Of a DNA stretch of 64,000 nucleotides, positions 1 through 8,973 are shown piece after piece. Position 1 is the stretch's first letter. Each line of letters opens with the position of its first letter. The DNA comes from Albimonas sp963977235 (GTDB lineage Bacteria > Pseudomonadota > Alphaproteobacteria > Rhodobacterales > Rhodobacteraceae), in NCBI RefSeq assembly GCF_963977235.1, contig NZ_CAXBOD010000020.1, forward strand, positions 4,167-68,166. Reading direction: 5' to 3'. Under the pieces are notes generated by a model. It was given only the letters and a program-made list of their open reading frames with translations, was not told the origin of the DNA and made no database searches. Made by a program: the position numbers and the translations under genes.

Positions 1-992
1 ACGACGAACCGCTGGCCGAGGAGCTGGGCGCCCTGCAGGACCTTCAGTTCGACGTCAGCCTCACAGGTTTCTCGACCCCCGAGATCGACTCGCTGGTCGA
101 GGGGCTGACGCCGGAGGAGCCGGGCGATCCGGCCGACGACGCTCCCGTCGCGGACGGGCCGCGGCGGTGCCGGCCGGGGGACGTCTGGGTGCTCGGCGAG
201 CACCGGCTGGTCTGCGGGGACGCTCTGGACCGGGAGGTGGTGAACCTGCTGATGGGTGGCGAGCGGGCGCGGATGGTGTTCACGGACCCGCCCTACAACG
301 TGCCGATCGACGGTCATGTCGGCGGCCTGGGCAAGACGAAGCACCGGGAGTTCGCGATGGCCTCGGGCGAGATGAGCCCGGCCGAGTTCACCGCCTTCCT
401 CGGGACCACCTTCCGCAACCTCGCGGATCACAGTCTCGACGGCGCCATCCATTTCATCTGCATGGACTGGCGCCACATGCAGGAGGTGATGGCGGCGGGG
501 CAGGGGGCCTACTCGGAGCTGAAGAACCTGGTCGTCTGGGCGAAGGACAACGGCGGCATGGGCAGCTTCTACCGCTCCCGCCACGAGCTGATCTTCGCCT
601 TCAAGGTCGGAACGGCGCCGCATGTGAACGCCTTCGAGCTCGGCCAGCATGGGCGCTACCGCACCAACGTCTGGGAATACCGCGGCGTGAACACGATGCG
701 GGCAGGGCGCATAGAAGAGCTCGCGCTGCTCCCGACAGTGAAGCCGGTGCAGATGATCGCCGACGCGATCAAGGACGTCTCCGGGCGCGGGTAGATTGTG
801 CTGGACCTGTTCGGCGGTTCCGGCTCGACGCTGATCGCGGCCGAGAAGACCGGCCGGCGGGCGTTCCTTTGCGAGCTGGACCCGGTCTACTGCGACCGGA
901 TCCTCCGGCGCTGGGAGGCCTACGCGAAGGATGACGCCGAACGCGTGGTCTGCGGCTGGCCCGGCGCCGCCTTCGCGGAGGCCGCCGAATGA
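1..992 (+). pseudogene. ParB-linked DNA methyltransferase, 5' part outside window, broken by in-frame TAG
   Basis: The frame enters the window open and shows the methyltransferase part of a ParB-methylase fusion of the kind found in alphaproteobacterial phage-like regions. Visible are the linker TGFSTPEID, then VWVLGEHRLVCGD, the catalytic DPPYNV (about 285-302) and, near the end, the SAM-binding DLFGGSGST (about 804-830). Motif IV before motif I is the beta-class order, with adenine or N4-cytosine methylation as the expected activity. An in-frame TAG at 792-794 sits where relatives have Glu (RG-stop-IVLDLFGGSG), consistent with a single GAG to TAG change; the frame then runs open to TGA at 990-992. 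Without readthrough the product lacks the SAM-binding motif, so it should be inactive. The end overlaps the next gene by ATGA (989-992), as in a coupled pair. Confidence 0.85.
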
Positions 993-1702
993 GCCGGAAC
1001 GACGACAAAGACCGCAAGGCGCTCCGGGCGAACCGCCCGGAGGCCGGCTAAGAGGTGGGCTACGCGAAAGCGCCGGCGAAGAGCCGCTTCCGGCCCGGTG
1101 TCTCCGGCAACCCGAAGGGGCGGCCGACGGGGTCGCGCAACCGGCCGGCGCTTCATGAGGAGAGGCTGAAGGACATCATCCTCGACGAGGCCTACCGGAC
1201 GGTGTCGGTGCGCGACGGCGAGCGCAGCGTGACGGTTCCGATCGCGCAGGCGGTGGTCCGCTCTCTGGCGGTGAACGCCGCGAAGGGAAAGACCCGGGCG
1301 CAGGAGCTGTTTACCGAGCTGCTCGCGGCCACCGAGCGGGGGAACAAGCGGCTGCATGACGAGTGGCTGGAGACGGCAATCAGCTACAAGGCTGATTGGA
1401 CCCGCGAGCTGGAGCGGCGCAGGGCGCTCGGCATCTCGGCGCCGGACCCGATCCCGCATCCCGACGACATCGTCGTCGACATGCGCACCGGGCAGGTCCA
1501 GGTGCGCGGGCCGATGACGGCGGAGGAGAATCCGGACTGGGACTGGCTGCGGGCGCGCAGGCGGATGTTCGAGGACGAGGTCGTCGAGCTCAGGCGCATG
1601 CTTGAGGACGATCCGGACCATCCGGACCGCGACCTGATCGAGGCCGACATCGCGCATGACGAGCGCCTGCTGAATTTGATGAGCAAAGTGTTTCCGGATT
1701 GA
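989..1702 (+). pseudogene. DUF5681-family protein, interrupted by in-frame TAA
   Basis: The ATG at 989 overlaps the methyltransferase stop and starts a frame of 20 codons that ends at TAA 1049-1051, then continues in the same frame to 1702. The continuation carries the family signature EVGYAKAP...RFRPGVSGNPKGRP, and relatives have Tyr (YEVGY) at the stop position, so this looks like a TAC or TAT to TAA change. Translation could restart at GTG 1055, giving 215 residues that keep nearly the whole domain, so the protein may still be made. DUF5681 genes commonly follow ParB-methyltransferase genes in alphaproteobacteria; their function is unknown. The C-terminal half is acidic and rich in charged helices (for example WLRARRRMFEDEVVELRRML). 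Confidence 0.75.
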
Positions 1703-1720
1703 CGTCCGACCGTCGGAGCG

Positions 1721-2152
1721 ATGGCCTGTGACGCGGCGCCTTTACGTCAGCCCGCCGGCCGGCTTTTTTTAGCTTCCCTCGGTCCAGCTGTCGGGGATCA
1801 AAGCAGCGGCCAGGGCTCCGACCATCGCGGCTATGCACCCCCGTTGGCGGCGAACGGGCCGCCCGCCCGCGTGCCGCTGGCTGACCGGGGCTACGATTCC
1901 GATGCGATCCGCCAGGACATGGAAGCCAGAGGCGGCGTCGCCGTGATGCCGGCCCGCAAAACCCGCAGAGTCCGCGACATCGTCGACGCCCATATCTACG
2001 CCCCGCGCAACCGCATTGAGCGGTGCTTCAACCGCCTCAAGAACGCCCGCCGCGTCGCCACCCGCTACGACAAGACCGCGGACAGCTACCTCGGCTTCGC
2101 CCAGATCGCCTTGATCCGCCTCTGGATAAGGAACTTTGTCAACACGCCCTAG
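1721..2152 (+). pseudogene. IS5-family transposase, C-terminal remnant
   Basis: Only the C-terminal part of a DDE transposase is present. LADRGYDSDAIR holds the second catalytic Asp and RNRIERCFNRLKNARR the catalytic Glu; the end ATRYDKTADSYLGFAQIALIRL is typical of the IS427/IS1031-like branch of IS5. Clear similarity begins at about base 1800; the first 25 or so codons look unrelated, and the region with the first Asp is missing. It lies just after the DUF5681 gene, so the element or its deletion trimmed this flank. At 2189-2206 the sequence GGCTCTGTTGCCCAGCTA resembles an IS5-type terminal repeat and may be a second scrap. Not expected to be active. Confidence 0.75.
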
Positions 2153-2285
2153 CCAGCGCGACCAACCACGTGATGGCAGCCACGACGTGGGCTCTGTTGC
2201 CCAGCTACGACAGGTCAGGAAGGAATCTTGGCCTGCCTCCGCCGTGCCCGCGATCACGGAGTAAGGCATTGGGCGGAAGGTGCTA

Positions 2286-2660
2286 ATGATCGATCCGTTG
2301 CCGTCGACGACCTGCGTCAGTCACTTGGAGGCGCGTTTGAGCTTCGAGGAAGAAAAGAAGCGCCTTCGTGCCAGGTTCCTGCGACAGGGGCCGGAACGCA
2401 TCGACGGGATCCTGGCGACGGCGATGAGCAATCCAGAGGGCGCGCTGACCCAGGAACTACGACACGAGCTGCATCAGTTCGTCGGCACCGCCGGCATGCT
2501 CGACCTCCCGGAATCCGCTTCCATAGCCCGAGAGATCCTGAGCGTCTTCGGCCCTGCACCCGCGGGCGGCCGGGCGATGACACCGCGCGAACATGAGCTT
2601 TTTACTAGAGGCCTGAGCGAGCTTCGACGCGCGCTCGCCGAAACGAGCGAAGGGACCTGA
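2286..2660 (+). CDS. Histidine phosphotransfer (HPt) domain protein
   Basis: Small protein of about 124 residues. Its centre reads LRHELHQFVGTAGMLDL, matching the HPt core in which a His inside a four-helix bundle (H-x-x-x-G-x-x-G) accepts and donates phosphate between receiver domains. It has no kinase, receiver or DNA-binding part, so it should act as a free shuttle. The ATG at 2286 was chosen; a GTG at 2280 in the same frame is possible. Its stop overlaps the next start (TGATG at 2658-2662), so it is the first gene of an eight-gene operon that also encodes one histidine kinase and two receiver proteins. It probably links the lone receiver (11919-12302) to the receiver of the degenerate GGDEF protein (7978-8973). 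The function is inferred from one motif and context. Confidence 0.7.
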   Translation: MIDPLPSTTCVSHLEARLSFEEEKKRLRARFLRQGPERIDGILATAMSNPEGALTQELRHELHQFVGTAGMLDLPESASIAREILSVFGPAPAGGRAMTPREHELFTRGLSELRRALAETSEGT

Positions 2661-4627
2661 TGGCGAGACTTTCCGCATGGGCGGCTGGCGCCGCGCTGAT
2701 CCTCGCGGCGCCCGTCGCCGCTCAGCAGAACGCGTCCCCGACCGCTCCGGCCCAGCCGACGATCGCCGTCGGATCCCAGGTCGGGCCCGATGGTTTTCTG
2801 CGCGCAGTCACGCTGCGCGAACTGGGCTTCGAGGCGGGGTTCGAGTTCTCGATGCTGAGCGGCTACCGCGAGGTCTTCATCCCGGTTCCGCGCAACGCGC
2901 CGGTCCGCGCCATGAAGCTGCGTCTGCACCTGCGGCAGGCCGCCGCGCTGCGGAGCGATCGGCACCTGTCCCTGCTCGTCGACGACCGGGTCCAGCGGGT
3001 GGTCACGTTGAGCGGGGGCGACGAGGCCCGGGAGATCGTGGTCGACGTCCCGGCGGAGGCTCGCCGCGACGGCTTCGTGAAGCTGGGCTTTCGCTATGGC
3101 GGCGCGATCAGCGAGTACCGCTGCATGGATGAGCGCGCCGCCGGAGACTATCTCCACATCGAGCCGCGGACGGCACTCGAATTGAGCTTCTCGCAAGCCG
3201 ACGAACTCGGGGTCGCCGACGCGGTTGCGCTTTTTCCATCGAAGGTCGGCATCACGCTCGAGCCGGAGGGCCCGGTCAGCGACGAGATGCTGGCGGCAGC
3301 GCTTCGGGCGGCGGCGTTTTACCGGGCGGACGCCGGGCGGGCCTGGGTGGGGACCGGCTCCGCCCCGTCGGAGACGGCCGACGAAGGCGCCTGGGCGCGC
3401 GGCCTGTTCGTCGTCGCCGGCGCCGGCGGACAGGCCGGCGCCACCCTGCGGGCCGAACCGCGCGACGGCCGGCCGGCGCTGGTCGTGAGCGGTCCTGCGG
3501 TGCAGGACGCCGTCGGCGCGTTGTCCGAAGGGCTGGCGCCGCTTGCTTCGGTTGCGGCCGGCGGGGGGCTGTCGCTCGACCGGGCGGCCGTGCGCGAGGG
3601 CGATGCCGACCAGGTCCCGCTGATCCCGGCCGGCGCGGCCTCGATCGACTACGTGGTCGAACGCTCCTTCTTCGAGGCCGGGTTCGAGATGGCGGACATG
3701 CCGGCCGGACGCCGCCCCGCCGCCGTGCAGATCGACATGGCTGTGGCGCCGGACCCTGAAGGCTCCGGCCTGGTGATCAGCGCTTTCGTGAACGACCTGC
3801 TGCTGGGCTCGACCTCCACCGAGGGGGGCGAACGGACCCGCCTGGTAGTGGATCTTCCCGAGGGGCTCGTCGGCCGCTCCAATCAGGTGCGCGTCGCGGT
3901 GCAGCGGCGCGCAACGGGCGGCGACTGCCTGATCCGCCCGACCGGCTTTCCCGCGCAGCTTCTGCCGTCCAGCGCGATCCTGCTGGCCGCGGCGGAGCCC
4001 GCGCGCGAGTTCCACCAGCTGATCCCCGCCTTCCGCAACGGCGCGATCCTGGCCATCGACCCGGCGCTGGGCTTCGACGCGGAGCGGGCGCTGGCGCATC
4101 TGGCGCCGGTCTTCGCCGCGCTTGGCGCCGCGGATGCGCCGGTGCAGGTGGCGGACGCCCTGCCGGAGGCGCCGCAACTGCCCTTCCTGCAGCTCTCCGC
4201 CTCGGCGCCGGAGGGGTCCTCCCCGCCGCTGGTCTTCGATCGCGGTCGGGCCAGCCTGGCAATGCCGGACGGTCGGCCCTGGCTGGAACAGGCCGCCATC
4301 GACCAGGCGGACGTCGTGCAGCTGGTGCGGGTGGGCGAGACGGCGGGCGTGTGGATCCGCCCCGGCGCCGGCGAGCCGCCGGGCGAGGGCGACGTCGTGG
4401 CGCTCGATCGCGGCGACATCGCCTTTCTCGACGCGGGGGGCACGGCCCTGTCGCTGGCCAGCGACCGGCGGGACCTGTTGCGCATCAGCTATCCCGACGT
4501 GTTCGACCCGCTGCGTCTGGCGAAACGCTACTACGGCTGGCTGATCCTGGCCGCATGGGCGCTGGCTACGGTCGTCGCGGTGCTGATCATCCGGCGTCTC
4601 TACGCCAGCAGCCGCAAGCGCGAGTGA
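2660..4627 (+). CDS. BcsB-like periplasmic subunit of a polysaccharide synthase
   Basis: A 655-residue protein with a signal peptide (residues 1-21, ending PVAAQ), a long periplasmic body and one C-terminal membrane helix (about 627-647, WLILAAWALATVVAVLII) followed by a basic tail. This topology, the length and beta-rich repeats of the type SGYREVFIPVPRNAPV followed by MKLRLHL fit BcsB, which guides nascent cellulose through the periplasm and anchors to the synthase through its tail helix. The adjacent processive GT2 gene, 10 bp downstream, supports that role. No BcsZ, BcsC or PilZ protein is visible, so the polymer need not be cellulose. The start ATG overlaps the HPt stop. Similarity to BcsB is judged from layout and a few motifs, so the family call is likely but the substrate is unknown. 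Confidence 0.7.
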   Translation: MARLSAWAAGAALILAAPVAAQQNASPTAPAQPTIAVGSQVGPDGFLRAVTLRELGFEAGFEFSMLSGYREVFIPVPRNAPVRAMKLRLHLRQAAALRSDRHLSLLVDDRVQRVVTLSGGDEAREIVVDVPAEARRDGFVKLGFRYGGAISEYRCMDERAAGDYLHIEPRTALELSFSQADELGVADAVALFPSKVGITLEPEGPVSDEMLAAALRAAAFYRADAGRAWVGTGSAPSETADEGAWARGLFVVAGAGGQAGATLRAEPRDGRPALVVSGPAVQDAVGALSEGLAPLASVAAGGGLSLDRAAVREGDADQVPLIPAGAASIDYVVERSFFEAGFEMADMPAGRRPAAVQIDMAVAPDPEGSGLVISAFVNDLLLGSTSTEGGERTRLVVDLPEGLVGRSNQVRVAVQRRATGGDCLIRPTGFPAQLLPSSAILLAAAEPAREFHQLIPAFRNGAILAIDPALGFDAERALAHLAPVFAALGAADAPVQVADALPEAPQLPFLQLSASAPEGSSPPLVFDRGRASLAMPDGRPWLEQAAIDQADVVQLVRVGETAGVWIRPGAGEPPGEGDVVALDRGDIAFLDAGGTALSLASDRRDLLRISYPDVFDPLRLAKRYYGWLILAAWALATVVAVLIIRRLYASSRKRE

Positions 4628-4637
4628 GGCGGAGTCG

Positions 4638-6512
4638 ATGGCGCTCTCCTACTCCGACGAGGCTTTCGGGGACCTGCTGCTGGAGCGCGGGCTGCTGACG
4701 ATCGAGCAACTCGACGAGGCCGTCGAGTCCGCCGGGGCCTGGCGGGTGGGGCTGCTCGACGTGCTGCTGGCGCGGCGCTGGATCGAGCCGGATCGCCTTT
4801 ACGAGATGCTGTCGCGGCATTTCGGCCTCGCCTGCGTCGACCTCATGGCCGAGCCCTGCGATCCGGCACTGCTGGCCGGCATCGATCCCAACGAGATGGC
4901 CGAAGAGCTGACTGTGCCCTGGCGGGTGGAGAACGGGGTAACGGTACTAGCCACCGCGCTTCCCGGCCCGCGGGCGGTCTCGGCTTCGCGCCGGCGCTAC
5001 GGGCGCGCGATCCGCTTCGTGGTGGCGAGCAAGTTCGACGTGATCTGGGCGATCCAACGGGTGCACCGCGACCGCCAGTCCCACCGCGCGGTGTTCGACC
5101 TGGCCGAGAGCGACCCACAGATGTCGGCGCAGCGGGTGATCGTGCCCGGCCAGGTTCTGGCGATCTGGCTGCTGGTCACGCTGCTGGCGCTGGGCTTCTG
5201 GCTGGCGCCCTGGGCCACGCTGATCGCGTTGAACGCGCTGATGTCGGTGTTCTACCTCGGCAACTTCGTGTTCAAGGCGCTGCTGGTCTGGCTGGGCGGC
5301 GAGGCGCAGGCCCGCGCCTCGACCGCGATCGAGGCCGAGGCCCGGCTGATGCGCGACGACGACCTGCCGGTCTACACCGTGCTGGTGCCGATGTTCCGCG
5401 AACCCGAGGTGCTGCCGATCCTGACGGCGGCGCTGCGGCGGCTCGACTATCCGATCGCCCGGCTCGACATCAAGATCGTGCTCGAGGAAGGCGACCACGA
5501 GACCATCGACGCCGCCCGGGCGTTGGGGCTCGAGGGGGTGTTCGAGATCATCCGCGTGCCTGCCTCGCAGCCGCAGACCAAGCCCAAGGCCTGCAACTAC
5601 GCGCTCCAGTTCGCCCGCGGCGAGTTCCTGGTGATCTTCGACGCCGAGGACAAGCCCGAGCCCGACCAGCTCAAGAAGGTGCTGGCCGCCTTCCGCCAGT
5701 CGCCGCCCAACACCGCCTGCGTGCAGTGCCGCCTGAACTACTACAACAGCGACGAGAACTGGCTGACGCGGATGTTCACGCTGGATTACTCGCTGTGGTT
5801 CGACCTGATGCTCCCGGGGCTCGAGCGGCTGGGCGTGCCGATCCCGCTGGGGGGCACCTCGAACCATTTCCGCATGGACGTGCTGCGCGAGCTGCGCGCC
5901 TGGGACCCGTTCAACGTCACCGAGGACGCCGATCTGGGCATCCGCCTGACCCAGAAGGGCTACCGGGTGCGGGTGATCGACTCGACCACCTTCGAGGAGG
6001 CCAACGTCTCGATCCCCAACTGGATCCGGCAGCGCTCGCGCTGGATCAAGGGCTACATGCAGACCTTCCTGGTCCACACCCGCCGGCCGCTGCACCTGGT
6101 GCGCTCGATCGGACCGCTGGGAGTGCTGGGCTTCGTGTTCTTCATCGGCGGCACCTGCCTGTCGGGGGTGGTGAACCCGTTCTTCTGGGGAATCTTCGCG
6201 CTTTGGCTGATCATCGGCGCCGAGATGTTCGAGCAGCTGTTCCCTCCGGTGATCCTCTACATCAGCCTGCTGAACCTGCTGGCCGGAAACGGGCTGCTGA
6301 TCTACCTGACCATGGTGGCGCCGTTCCGGCGGCGCTGGGTGGGGCTGGCGCCCTGGGGGATGACGGTCGTGGGCTACTGGGTGCTGATGACCATCGCCTC
6401 CTACAAGGCGCTGGGGCAGCTGATCTGGAACCCGTTCTACTGGGAGAAGACCCAGCACGGCCTGTCCAAGCGCACCGCCGAGGAAATCGCCGATGCGGAG
6501 GCGGCGGCATGA
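4638..6512 (+). CDS. Processive GT2 glycosyltransferase with N-terminal MshEN/T2SSE_N-like domain
   Basis: A 624-residue membrane glycosyltransferase. Residues about 1-110 contain two MshEN-like half motifs (FGDLLLERGLLTIEQL and RVGLLDVLLARRWIEPDRLYEML), a fold that binds cyclic di-GMP in MshE and NfrB. Two membrane helices (about 170-217) precede the GT2 domain with FDAED (DxD, nucleotide-sugar and metal), TEDADLGIRL (catalytic Asp) and QRSRWIKG (the QxxRW acceptor motif of processive synthases); four or so helices follow. It should polymerise a sugar at the inner membrane and extrude it with the BcsB-like partner. E. coli NfrB has the same parts with MshEN at the other end. The ATG lies 10 bp after the BcsB-like stop and the end overlaps the next gene by ATGA. 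The sugar cannot be read from sequence. Confidence 0.85.
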   Translation: MALSYSDEAFGDLLLERGLLTIEQLDEAVESAGAWRVGLLDVLLARRWIEPDRLYEMLSRHFGLACVDLMAEPCDPALLAGIDPNEMAEELTVPWRVENGVTVLATALPGPRAVSASRRRYGRAIRFVVASKFDVIWAIQRVHRDRQSHRAVFDLAESDPQMSAQRVIVPGQVLAIWLLVTLLALGFWLAPWATLIALNALMSVFYLGNFVFKALLVWLGGEAQARASTAIEAEARLMRDDDLPVYTVLVPMFREPEVLPILTAALRRLDYPIARLDIKIVLEEGDHETIDAARALGLEGVFEIIRVPASQPQTKPKACNYALQFARGEFLVIFDAEDKPEPDQLKKVLAAFRQSPPNTACVQCRLNYYNSDENWLTRMFTLDYSLWFDLMLPGLERLGVPIPLGGTSNHFRMDVLRELRAWDPFNVTEDADLGIRLTQKGYRVRVIDSTTFEEANVSIPNWIRQRSRWIKGYMQTFLVHTRRPLHLVRSIGPLGVLGFVFFIGGTCLSGVVNPFFWGIFALWLIIGAEMFEQLFPPVILYISLLNLLAGNGLLIYLTMVAPFRRRWVGLAPWGMTVVGYWVLMTIASYKALGQLIWNPFYWEKTQHGLSKRTAEEIADAEAAA

Positions 6513-7981
6513 ACCCGGTGCGTACGCTGGTTTTTCTGGGCGTTGTCGCCGGGTTCTCTGGCCTGCTTCTGGCGGCCTGCGCCTGGGTCGAGGGCGGCGG
6601 CTTCCTCTCGCGGGAGACGCTGGAGCTGTGGTCGCGGGCCCTGCTGCTGGACCACGAGGGCTTTCTGCTGCAGCAGGGGCAGAGCTTCTATCCTCCCCTG
6701 CCGTTCCTGCTGACCCTGGCGGTGCAGACGTTTGTGCCTGCGGGACCGCCGCCGCCGGTGCTTGTCTCCTGCCTGCTGGGCGGGCTGATGGCGGCGACCT
6801 GGCGGGCCGACCTGCGGGAGCGGGGCGACGTGGGCAGGCTCGCCTCGCTGGCGATCGTGGCGCTGCTGGTCCTCAACCCCCTGTTCCTACGTTGCGTGGC
6901 AGAAGGGCCGGCGCAGGTGCTGCTGGTGATCGGGGTCTGGACCGTGGGGCGGGGTTTCTTCAGCCTGCGGCTCAGCGGGTCGGCGCACGACATGATGCGC
7001 TTCGCGCTGGGGCTGCTGATCCTGGCCTTCTCCCATCGCTATGGCATGATGCTCGTGCTGGCGGCCTTTCCCTTCGCCTCCGTCGCCGCGCGGCCGAGCC
7101 TGCTGACTTCCTCGCCCCACGGCTATCTCGTGGCGCTGTTCTTCCCGGTCGCCGGCGCCGCCTTCGCCTACCTGTTCCTCGGGGCCGTGTTCTCCGACGG
7201 GCTGGTGGAGACGTTGCTTTCGCCGCCGGGACGGGCAGGCGCCGACCAGGCGCTGCAGGGCTGGCAGGCCGCCGCATGGCGCCTGTGCCTCGCCTTGTGC
7301 GTGGCGCCGGCGGTCCTGGGGGCGTTGGCGGCGGCGCGCGCCACGGCCCGCCTGGCCCTGCCGATGGCCGCGACGGCGGCGACGGTGGTCGCGGCGGCGC
7401 TGCTTGATCTCGCCTATGGCTATCAGCCCGAGCTCGCGCTGGCGCTGGCCCCCATGCTGACGGCGGCCTTCGTGGCCATCCGCTACTGGCCGACGAAGCG
7501 CGGCCGGACGCCCGCGGCGCTGGCCCTGTCGCTGGTCGGGGTCTTCGGCGGAGCGCTGACCCTTGGCCTGTCCACCGCGCCGGGAGCGAGCGCCTGGCGC
7601 GCCGCGGCGCTGTCCCCCGCGCCGGTCACACTTCTTGCCGAAGTCGGGGAGGTGGCGGCCTTTTTGCGCGGACGCGACGACCTGATGATGGATCCCCAGG
7701 CGAGCCCGGAACTGGTCGTCGCGCTGGGCGGCCCTCCCGGCGTGGTGACGCCGGGCGATCCGCGCTTCGAACGCGCGCTGGCGCGGGGCCGTCCGGCAAG
7801 CGCCTGGGTCGCGGTCCGGGCCGAGGGCTTGCCCGCCGGTCGGCCCGACGCCGTCGCGCGCGCCTTCGGCGCGGCTCTGGGGCCGGAGTCGCCGACCTAC
7901 GAACTGGTGTTGCGGCAGGAGGACTGGCGCATCTACCGTCGCCGAACCCTTCCCCTGATGCAGATGGGAGGTGCGACGTGA
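6509..7981 (+). CDS. Polytopic membrane protein, possibly GT-C fold glycosyltransferase
   Basis: A 490-residue protein made mostly of hydrophobic helices (about ten or more), beginning with a helix at residues 5-27. The first large loop contains LLLDHEGFLLQQGQSFYPPLP; an acidic pair followed by a YPPLP segment in that place resembles the first periplasmic loop of GT-C enzymes (ArnT/PMT type), which transfer sugars from lipid carriers. A soluble C-terminal segment follows residue 375. I recognise no family with certainty; a flippase-like or assembly role is equally possible. The ATG overlaps the GT2 stop and its stop overlaps the next GTG, so it is co-translated with the synthase and most likely serves the same glycan. 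Confidence 0.5.
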   Translation: MNPVRTLVFLGVVAGFSGLLLAACAWVEGGGFLSRETLELWSRALLLDHEGFLLQQGQSFYPPLPFLLTLAVQTFVPAGPPPPVLVSCLLGGLMAATWRADLRERGDVGRLASLAIVALLVLNPLFLRCVAEGPAQVLLVIGVWTVGRGFFSLRLSGSAHDMMRFALGLLILAFSHRYGMMLVLAAFPFASVAARPSLLTSSPHGYLVALFFPVAGAAFAYLFLGAVFSDGLVETLLSPPGRAGADQALQGWQAAAWRLCLALCVAPAVLGALAAARATARLALPMAATAATVVAAALLDLAYGYQPELALALAPMLTAAFVAIRYWPTKRGRTPAALALSLVGVFGGALTLGLSTAPGASAWRAAALSPAPVTLLAEVGEVAAFLRGRDDLMMDPQASPELVVALGGPPGVVTPGDPRFERALARGRPASAWVAVRAEGLPAGRPDAVARAFGAALGPESPTYELVLRQEDWRIYRRRTLPLMQMGGAT

Positions 7982-8973
7982 CCTTGGTTGCGATCGACGA
8001 TTCCGAAACTGCGCGCCTCCTGATCGGCGCGGCGCTCGCGGATGCCGGCTATGAGGACGTGGCCCTGTTCGATGGCGCAGAGGCCTTTCTCGCCGCCATG
8101 CAGGAGGCGGCCGCGCGCGGGGCGCCGCCGCCGGAGCTCGTGCTGCTCGACGTGATGATGCCCGGGGTCGACGGCATCGACCTGTGCGCGACGCTGCGCC
8201 AGATGCCGGCCTATGCCGGCACCCCGATCATCATGCTGACCGCGGACACCGACGTCGAGACGCTGGACCAGGCGATGCTGGCGGGGGCGGACGACTACCT
8301 GACCAAGCCGTTCCAGCAGGTCGAGCTGCGCGCCCGCGTGCGCAACAGTCTCAAGATCAAGGCCGAACGCGACCGCCGGCAGGCCAGGGAGCGACAGGTG
8401 GCCGAGCTGCGCCGCCGCGCGCCCGAAAGCGTCGACGCGCCCGGTCCCGGCGGGTTGCCGTCACGCGGCGCCTTCGAGTCGGTGCTGCGGGCCCGGTTGA
8501 TCGACCGCGCCGGGGGGGCGCGCCCCGACGGGCCTCTGGCGGTCCTCGCCCTGCGGGCGGACTGGCTGGCGCCCTCCGATCCGGACGAGGTCGCCGACCC
8601 GGAACCGGAGGAGATCCGGATCGCGCGGACCGGACGGGTCGCGCGCGCGCTGGCCGCTGCGCCGGCGCTCGCAGGGGATCTGCTCGTCCACTACGAGGGC
8701 GATCTCTTCGTCATGCTTGCCGAGCGCGGCGATCGCGAATCCTGCTTTGCGTTGCGCGATCGACTGGGCGGGATCCTCGCCGAGCTATCGCGCGATGAGG
8801 ATCCCCTCAACGGGGTGCGGGGCCGCGTCGGCTGCGTCGGCCTCGCTTTCGCCGGCGACGCCGAGCAGCAGCCGGGAACGCTGATCGCGGATGCGATTCT
8901 GGCCATCGGCTCGTCACCTGTGCGGACCGCCGCATCCGCCTCGCCTCGCGCCGAAAGATACAACGGGACATGA
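7978..8973 (+). CDS. Response regulator: receiver plus degenerate GGDEF-like domain
   Basis: A 331-residue protein starting at GTG 7978 (GTGA overlap with the previous stop). Residues 1-120 form a complete receiver: IDDSE acid pocket, phospho-acceptor Asp in LLDVMMP, MLTAD switch residue and TKPF lysine. A short coiled segment (KAERDRRQARERQVAELRRR) leads to a C-terminal domain with diguanylate-cyclase features: LPSRGAFESVLRARL, and HYEGDLFVMLAE, in which EGDLF stands at the GGDEF loop. The substitutions make cyclase activity unlikely; such domains often act as sensors or protein-binding modules. In the operon it is the natural output of the phosphorelay and could control the neighbouring synthase. 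The GGDEF assignment rests on a weak pattern; the receiver is certain. Confidence 0.75.
   Translation: MTLVAIDDSETARLLIGAALADAGYEDVALFDGAEAFLAAMQEAAARGAPPPELVLLDVMMPGVDGIDLCATLRQMPAYAGTPIIMLTADTDVETLDQAMLAGADDYLTKPFQQVELRARVRNSLKIKAERDRRQARERQVAELRRRAPESVDAPGPGGLPSRGAFESVLRARLIDRAGGARPDGPLAVLALRADWLAPSDPDEVADPEPEEIRIARTGRVARALAAAPALAGDLLVHYEGDLFVMLAERGDRESCFALRDRLGGILAELSRDEDPLNGVRGRVGCVGLAFAGDAEQQPGTLIADAILAIGSSPVRTAASASPRAERYNGT

Noticed and set aside
2474..4177. Long open frame on the minus strand over the BcsB-like gene
   Set aside because: High GC gives long antisense frames; the product is Arg/Gly-rich without domains, while the plus strand has signal peptide, motifs and operon overlaps.
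4638..6512. Cellulose synthase BcsA
   Set aside because: No PilZ domain and none of BcsC, BcsZ or BcsQ nearby; the N-terminal MshEN-like domain is foreign to BcsA, so the polymer is left open.
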